A stretch of DNA of 16,603 nt, from positions 1 through 16,603 of the forward strand of contig JBOFCS010000054.1 in NCBI GenBank assembly GCA_051646185.1, read 5' to 3'. A program made the translations under genes and the position numbers. The notes beneath the pieces are model-generated. The model did not search any database. It was given only the letters and a program-made list of their open reading frames with translations, and had not been told where the DNA came from. Of the stretch, positions 13,601 to 16,603 are shown piece by piece (position 1 is the first letter of the stretch; each line of letters opens with the position of its first letter). This DNA is from JBOFCS01 sp051646185 (GTDB taxonomy: Bacteria > Actinomycetota > Actinomycetes > Mycobacteriales > Mycobacteriaceae).

Positions 13601-14103
13601 TGAGTACCAGCCACACTCTGAGTGTTCTTGTTGAAGATAAACCGGGAGTATTAGCCCGGGTAGCTTCTCTATTTTCTCGTCGCGGTTTTAATATCGAATC
13701 TCTTGCTGTCGGGGGAACCGAGATCCCGGAGATCTCCCGAATGACAATCGTCGTCACTGTCGATGATTTTCCGTTGGAACAGGTGACTAAGCAGCTCAAC
13801 AAGCTTGTGAATGTCATTAAAATTGTGGAACAGGAAACTGAGTCTTCCGTGGCTCGTGAGCTAATTCTGATCAAGGTTCGTGCTGATGCAACTGTGCGTA
13901 GTCAGGTAATTGAGACAGTTAATCTGTTTCGTGCCAAGGTTATTGATGTGTCATCTGAGGCATTAACGATTGAGGCCACCGGCACTCGAGCTAAGCTTGA
14001 TGCGCTACTGCGCGTTCTTGATCCGTACGGGATTAGAGAGATCGTGCAATCAGGTGTTGTTGCATTAGGGCGTGGACCAAAATCGATCACGGCGACCCGT
14101 TGA
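13600..14103 (+). CDS. ilvN: Acetolactate synthase, small regulatory subunit
   Basis: This 167-residue protein has an N-terminal ACT domain (HTLSVLVEDKPGVLARVASLFSRR, with the conserved Gly at 16), the linking EQVTKQLNKLVNVIKIV, and the C-terminal ALS-SS domain ending in YGIREIVQSGVVALGRGPKSI. It binds to and activates IlvB and mediates valine feedback inhibition through the ACT site. The ligand-loop sequence is of the general actinobacterial type, without any of the changes seen in feedback-resistant forms that I can identify by eye. The GTG start overlaps the ilvB stop, implying coupled synthesis of the two subunits. Confidence 0.97.
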   Translation: MSTSHTLSVLVEDKPGVLARVASLFSRRGFNIESLAVGGTEIPEISRMTIVVTVDDFPLEQVTKQLNKLVNVIKIVEQETESSVARELILIKVRADATVRSQVIETVNLFRAKVIDVSSEALTIEATGTRAKLDALLRVLDPYGIREIVQSGVVALGRGPKSITATR

Positions 14104-14123
14104 TACTGATTGTCATTAGTATC
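14102..14123 (+). repeat. Hairpin at the ilvN/ilvC junction
   Basis: GATACT (14102-14107) and AGTATC (14118-14123) are perfect reverse complements, and three inner pairs (one G-U) extend this to a 9-bp stem with a 4-nt loop. It begins in the ilvN stop codon and lacks a directly following U-run, so an RNA processing or stability element is more likely than a terminator. Confidence 0.5.
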
Positions 14124-14178
14124 TAAGCATCCAAGTTTAATTTTTATCATTGTGTACAACCGAGAAGGGAACAAAGTA
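14124..14178 (+). promoter_or_regulatory. ilvC: ilvC upstream region with ribosome binding site and possible internal promoter
   Basis: AGAAGGGA (14163-14170) is the ilvC ribosome binding site. The AT-rich stretch before it contains TATCAT (14145-14150), a possible -10, but no good -35 at the right spacing. C. glutamicum has a separate ilvC promoter in the equivalent gap, so one may exist here too. Confidence 0.4.
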
Positions 14179-15192
14179 GTGGCAGTCGAGATGTTCTATG
14201 ACGACAATGCTGATCTGTCGATCATCCAGGGCCGTAAGGTTGCTGTGATTGGCTATGGCAGCCAGGGGCATGCGCACTCGCTGAGCTTGCGGGACTCGGG
14301 CGTGGAGGTGCGTATTGGACTTAAAGAGGGTTCAAAATCCCGAGAAAAAGCTCAGGAACAGGGACTTACCGTTGGTACCCCGGCTGAGGTAGCCCAGTGG
14401 GCCGATGTGATTATGGTGCTCGCGCCTGATACTGCACAGGCAGCCATCTTTACCGAAGATATTGAGCCAAACCTTAAAGACGGTGATGCTTTGTTCTTCG
14501 GGCATGGGTTGAATATTCACTTTGATCTTATTACTGCCCCGGATTTTGTCACCGTTGCTATGGTGGCACCAAAAGGTCCAGGGCACTTGGTTCGCCGTCA
14601 GTTTGTTGACGGAAAGGGTGTTCCTGCTCTTATCGCTGTTAACCAGGATCCTAAAGGCGAGGGTGAAGCCCTGACGCTTTCCTACGCCAAGGCTATTGGC
14701 GGTACCCGCGCGGGTGTCATCAAAACCACTTTCAAAGAAGAGACAGAGACGGATCTCTTTGGTGAACAGGCAGTGCTCTGTGGTGGTACTGAAGAATTAG
14801 TTAAGACTGGTTTTGAGGTTATGGTTGAGGCGGGCTACGCCCCGGAGATGGCCTACTTTGAGGTTCTGCATGAGCTTAAGCTTATTGTTGACCTGATGTA
14901 TGAGGGCGGTATTGCTCGGATGAATTACTCAGTATCTGACACTGCTGAGTTTGGTGGATATCTCTCTGGCCCAAGGGTTATAGACGCTGGCACCAAGGAG
15001 CGGATGAAGGCCATCCTGGCTGATATTCAGTCTGGAGAGTTCACTCGTCGTCTCGTAGCTAACGTTGAGAACGGCAACACTGAACTTGAAGGTCTGCGTA
15101 AGGCTAACGCCGAGCATCCCATTGAGGTTACCGGGAAAAAACTTCGGGACTTGATGAGCTGGGTAGATCGACCCATCACTGAGACCGCCTGA
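14179..15192 (+). CDS. ilvC: Ketol-acid reductoisomerase (NADP+), class I
   Basis: This 337-residue enzyme carries out the alkyl migration and NADPH-dependent reduction of acetolactate and acetohydroxybutyrate, the second common step of branched-chain amino acid synthesis. The Rossmann motif GYGSQGHAHS begins at residue 25, H109 lies in FGHGLNI, and the metal and substrate ligands are D192 and E196 (TDLFGEQ), E228 and E232 (YFEVLHE) and S251 (NYSVSDTAEFGG). The start is set at GTG 14179 (MAVEMFYDDNADLS) because it follows AGAAGGGA and matches the family N-terminus. The frame is open to 14110, but that extension is not conserved. The length matches corynebacterial IlvC. It is the last gene of the operon and is followed at once by a strong terminator. 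Confidence 0.97.
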   Translation: MAVEMFYDDNADLSIIQGRKVAVIGYGSQGHAHSLSLRDSGVEVRIGLKEGSKSREKAQEQGLTVGTPAEVAQWADVIMVLAPDTAQAAIFTEDIEPNLKDGDALFFGHGLNIHFDLITAPDFVTVAMVAPKGPGHLVRRQFVDGKGVPALIAVNQDPKGEGEALTLSYAKAIGGTRAGVIKTTFKEETETDLFGEQAVLCGGTEELVKTGFEVMVEAGYAPEMAYFEVLHELKLIVDLMYEGGIARMNYSVSDTAEFGGYLSGPRVIDAGTKERMKAILADIQSGEFTRRLVANVENGNTELEGLRKANAEHPIEVTGKKLRDLMSWVDRPITETA

Positions 15193-15203
15193 TACGTGAT
15201 TTT

Positions 15204-15247
15204 TACCTGAGGCCCGTGCAGATATCTGCACGGGCCTCAGGTATTTT
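15204..15247 (+). terminator. ilvBNC terminator, 40-bp perfect palindrome
   Basis: Bases 15204-15243 form a perfect inverted repeat centred on GATATC (15221-15226), 20 bp per half with no mismatch. TTTT follows at 15244-15247. As RNA it would form a very stable GC-rich stem with a minimal loop, starting 11 nt after the ilvC stop. On the minus strand the flanks are A-rich, so a U-tract exists only in the ilvC direction. The stop codon of the convergent oxidoreductase (15237-15239) lies inside the right half. Confidence 0.9.
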
Positions 15248-16603
15248 CTGGGTTTAGTGCGGGTGCAGATCGAATATTAAAGTGTTTCTTAAGGACTCGT
15301 AGCGCACAGTAGTAACCGGACATGGCATGTACTCCTGGACCGGGTGGAGTGGAGGCCGAGCAAAGGTATACACCATTGATCGGAGTTGTTGAAGGGTTGA
15401 AGTGTAAAGTCGGTCGGGCCAGCATTTGTCTCATAGTGACTGCTCCGCTGGCAATATCTCCACCGATGTAGTTGGCATTATGAGCGGACATGTGCGCTGC
15501 AGGTATACAGGCAGCGGAAACGATGGTATCGCGAAAGCCTGGAGCGAACCGTTCAATTTGTGCGGTAATGGTTTCCGTGACATCCTGGGTGGAGCCAGCT
15601 GGCACATGGGTGTAGGTCCATAAAGGGTGAAGGCCTTCATTGGAGATTCGAGTAGGATCTACGGTGCTTGGAGCGCTGGCTAAAACAACAGGCTTTGGGG
15701 CATGCGTTCCTGAGGCAACTAACGATTCCGCTTCAGCCATCTGTTTTCTTGTTCCGCCAATATGGATGGTTCCTGCGGCATGTACTCGCGAGTCGGACCA
15801 GGGAACTGGTTGATTCAGTACATAGTCAACTTTTGCTGCGGCGTTTCCATAATGAAAGTTGCGAGTTGAATGTCGATAGGCTCTGGCTGCTTCTTTGGGC
15901 AGGATATTTGCTAAAGCTTGTGGAGTGCAATCAAATAGGTATGCCTGAGCGCTGGGAAGCTGATGGAAGTCTGTGATGGTTTGACTGGTTTGGACGGTAC
16001 CACCGTAGGCTAGGAAGTCAGAAACTAGTGCATCACTTATTTTCTGGGTTCCCCCCTGGGGAATGGGCCACCCCCAGCTATGGGCAATGGTGGTGAGAAA
16101 CAGGGAGACACCGGCGGAAGCGAGGCTTGGCATGGGCGTAATTGCATGTGCTGCAACACCGGTAAGTAATGCGGAAGTGGAATCTCCCTGAAAGCCGGTA
16201 TTCCACAGTAAGCTTCCTTGAGTAAGAAGTCGGCGGGTGAATCGCAATGCGGTGGGGGTAAAAGCAGCTTTAGGAATGCTCCGCATATCTGCAAGGGCCA
16301 AACCCATAAGTTCTTGGGCATGGCTCACCAGCGGAGCAAAGAGCCGCTGCCACTGGGCTCCCTCATCAAGCTCGTCGGTGGTGCGTTCCAGGCTTTGGTA
16401 GGCAAGTGCAGCAGGCCTGTTGTCTAGTGGTTGAGCAAAGGCTGCCTCAGGTTGTAGTAAGACAACCCCACGTGCTGCTAAATCAAATTCTTGGAAGAAG
16501 GGAGAGGCAAGAGCCAAGGGGTGCACCGCTGAACAAAGATCATGGGTAATTCCCGGTGCTAGACCCAAATCAATAGTGCGCGCGCCTCCGCCAAGTGTGC
16601 TTT
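15237..16603 (-). CDS. FAD-dependent oxidoreductase, phytoene-dehydrogenase-like (5' end missing)
   Basis: The frame runs from the right edge to TGA at 15237-15239, giving about 455 visible residues. Before the internal TTG at 16568 it continues as STLGGGARTIDLGL, so that codon is not the start. The N-terminal FAD-binding GxGxxG lies just outside the window. Visible landmarks are the HDLCSAVHPLALASPFF stretch typical of this family, a long substrate-domain middle, and the C-terminal FAD motif GGDIASGAVTMRQML...GVYLCSASTPPGPGVHAMSGYYCA. This places it with CrtI/PYROXD2-like amine- or carotenoid-type oxidoreductases. No carotenoid genes are visible nearby, so the substrate is unknown. It converges on ilvC and ends inside its terminator. 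Confidence 0.85.
   Translation of the reverse strand, partial: STLGGGARTIDLGLAPGITHDLCSAVHPLALASPFFQEFDLAARGVVLLQPEAAFAQPLDNRPAALAYQSLERTTDELDEGAQWQRLFAPLVSHAQELMGLALADMRSIPKAAFTPTALRFTRRLLTQGSLLWNTGFQGDSTSALLTGVAAHAITPMPSLASAGVSLFLTTIAHSWGWPIPQGGTQKISDALVSDFLAYGGTVQTSQTITDFHQLPSAQAYLFDCTPQALANILPKEAARAYRHSTRNFHYGNAAAKVDYVLNQPVPWSDSRVHAAGTIHIGGTRKQMAEAESLVASGTHAPKPVVLASAPSTVDPTRISNEGLHPLWTYTHVPAGSTQDVTETITAQIERFAPGFRDTIVSAACIPAAHMSAHNANYIGGDIASGAVTMRQMLARPTLHFNPSTTPINGVYLCSASTPPGPGVHAMSGYYCALRVLKKHFNIRSAPALNPENT

Noticed and set aside
14110..14178. 23-residue N-terminal extension of IlvC
   Set aside because: The GTG at 14179 follows a good ribosome binding site and matches the IlvC N-terminus; the extension overlaps the intergenic hairpin and is not IlvC-like.

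Overview
The window looks like a chromosomal housekeeping segment from a Corynebacterium or close mycolate-forming actinobacterium with fairly low GC (about half by eye). The reasons are the gene neighbourhood ligA / ACT-domain gene / gatCA / pfkA / gatB / ilvD / PH-domain gene / ilvBNC, the frequent GTG and TTG starts, and proteins that read like C. glutamicum and C. diphtheriae homologues from memory. I see no phage genes, insertion sequences, CRISPR arrays, tRNA or rRNA.

Layout: bases 1-578 are the 3' end of ligA (+). A convergent ACT-domain gene (-) overlaps it by 17 nt. A 267-nt divergent region with two neat inverted repeats leads into gatC-gatA (+, TAGTG stop/start overlap) and pfkA (+). 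A DHA2-type drug/proton antiporter (-) lies between pfkA and gatB and overlaps the pfkA end by 4 nt. gatB (+) is divergent from it and ends 4 nt from a convergent lipoprotein gene (-). Upstream of the lipoprotein, on the same strand, are ilvD (-) and a small PH-domain membrane protein (-). A 407-nt divergent region then carries a promoter, a 15-codon leader peptide and an attenuator-type terminator in front of ilvB-ilvN-ilvC (+). A 40-bp perfect palindromic terminator closes ilvC and contains the stop codon of a convergent phytoene-dehydrogenase-like gene (-), which runs off the right edge.

Functions: gatC, gatA and gatB encode the three subunits of the amidotransferase that makes Gln-tRNA(Gln) (and often Asn-tRNA(Asn)) from mischarged precursors. 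IlvBN, IlvC and IlvD are three consecutive steps of the common valine/isoleucine/leucine pathway, and their expression should respond to branched-chain aminoacyl-tRNA levels through the leader peptide. PfkA is the committed glycolytic step that feeds pyruvate to this pathway.

The most interesting signals are regulatory. They are the ilvBNC attenuator with two alternative 5' partners for one terminator arm, and a gatC leader in which one 8-nt segment can pair either with a local hairpin partner or with the gatC Shine-Dalgarno region. I found no clearly new multi-gene system; most of the window is conserved core metabolism.
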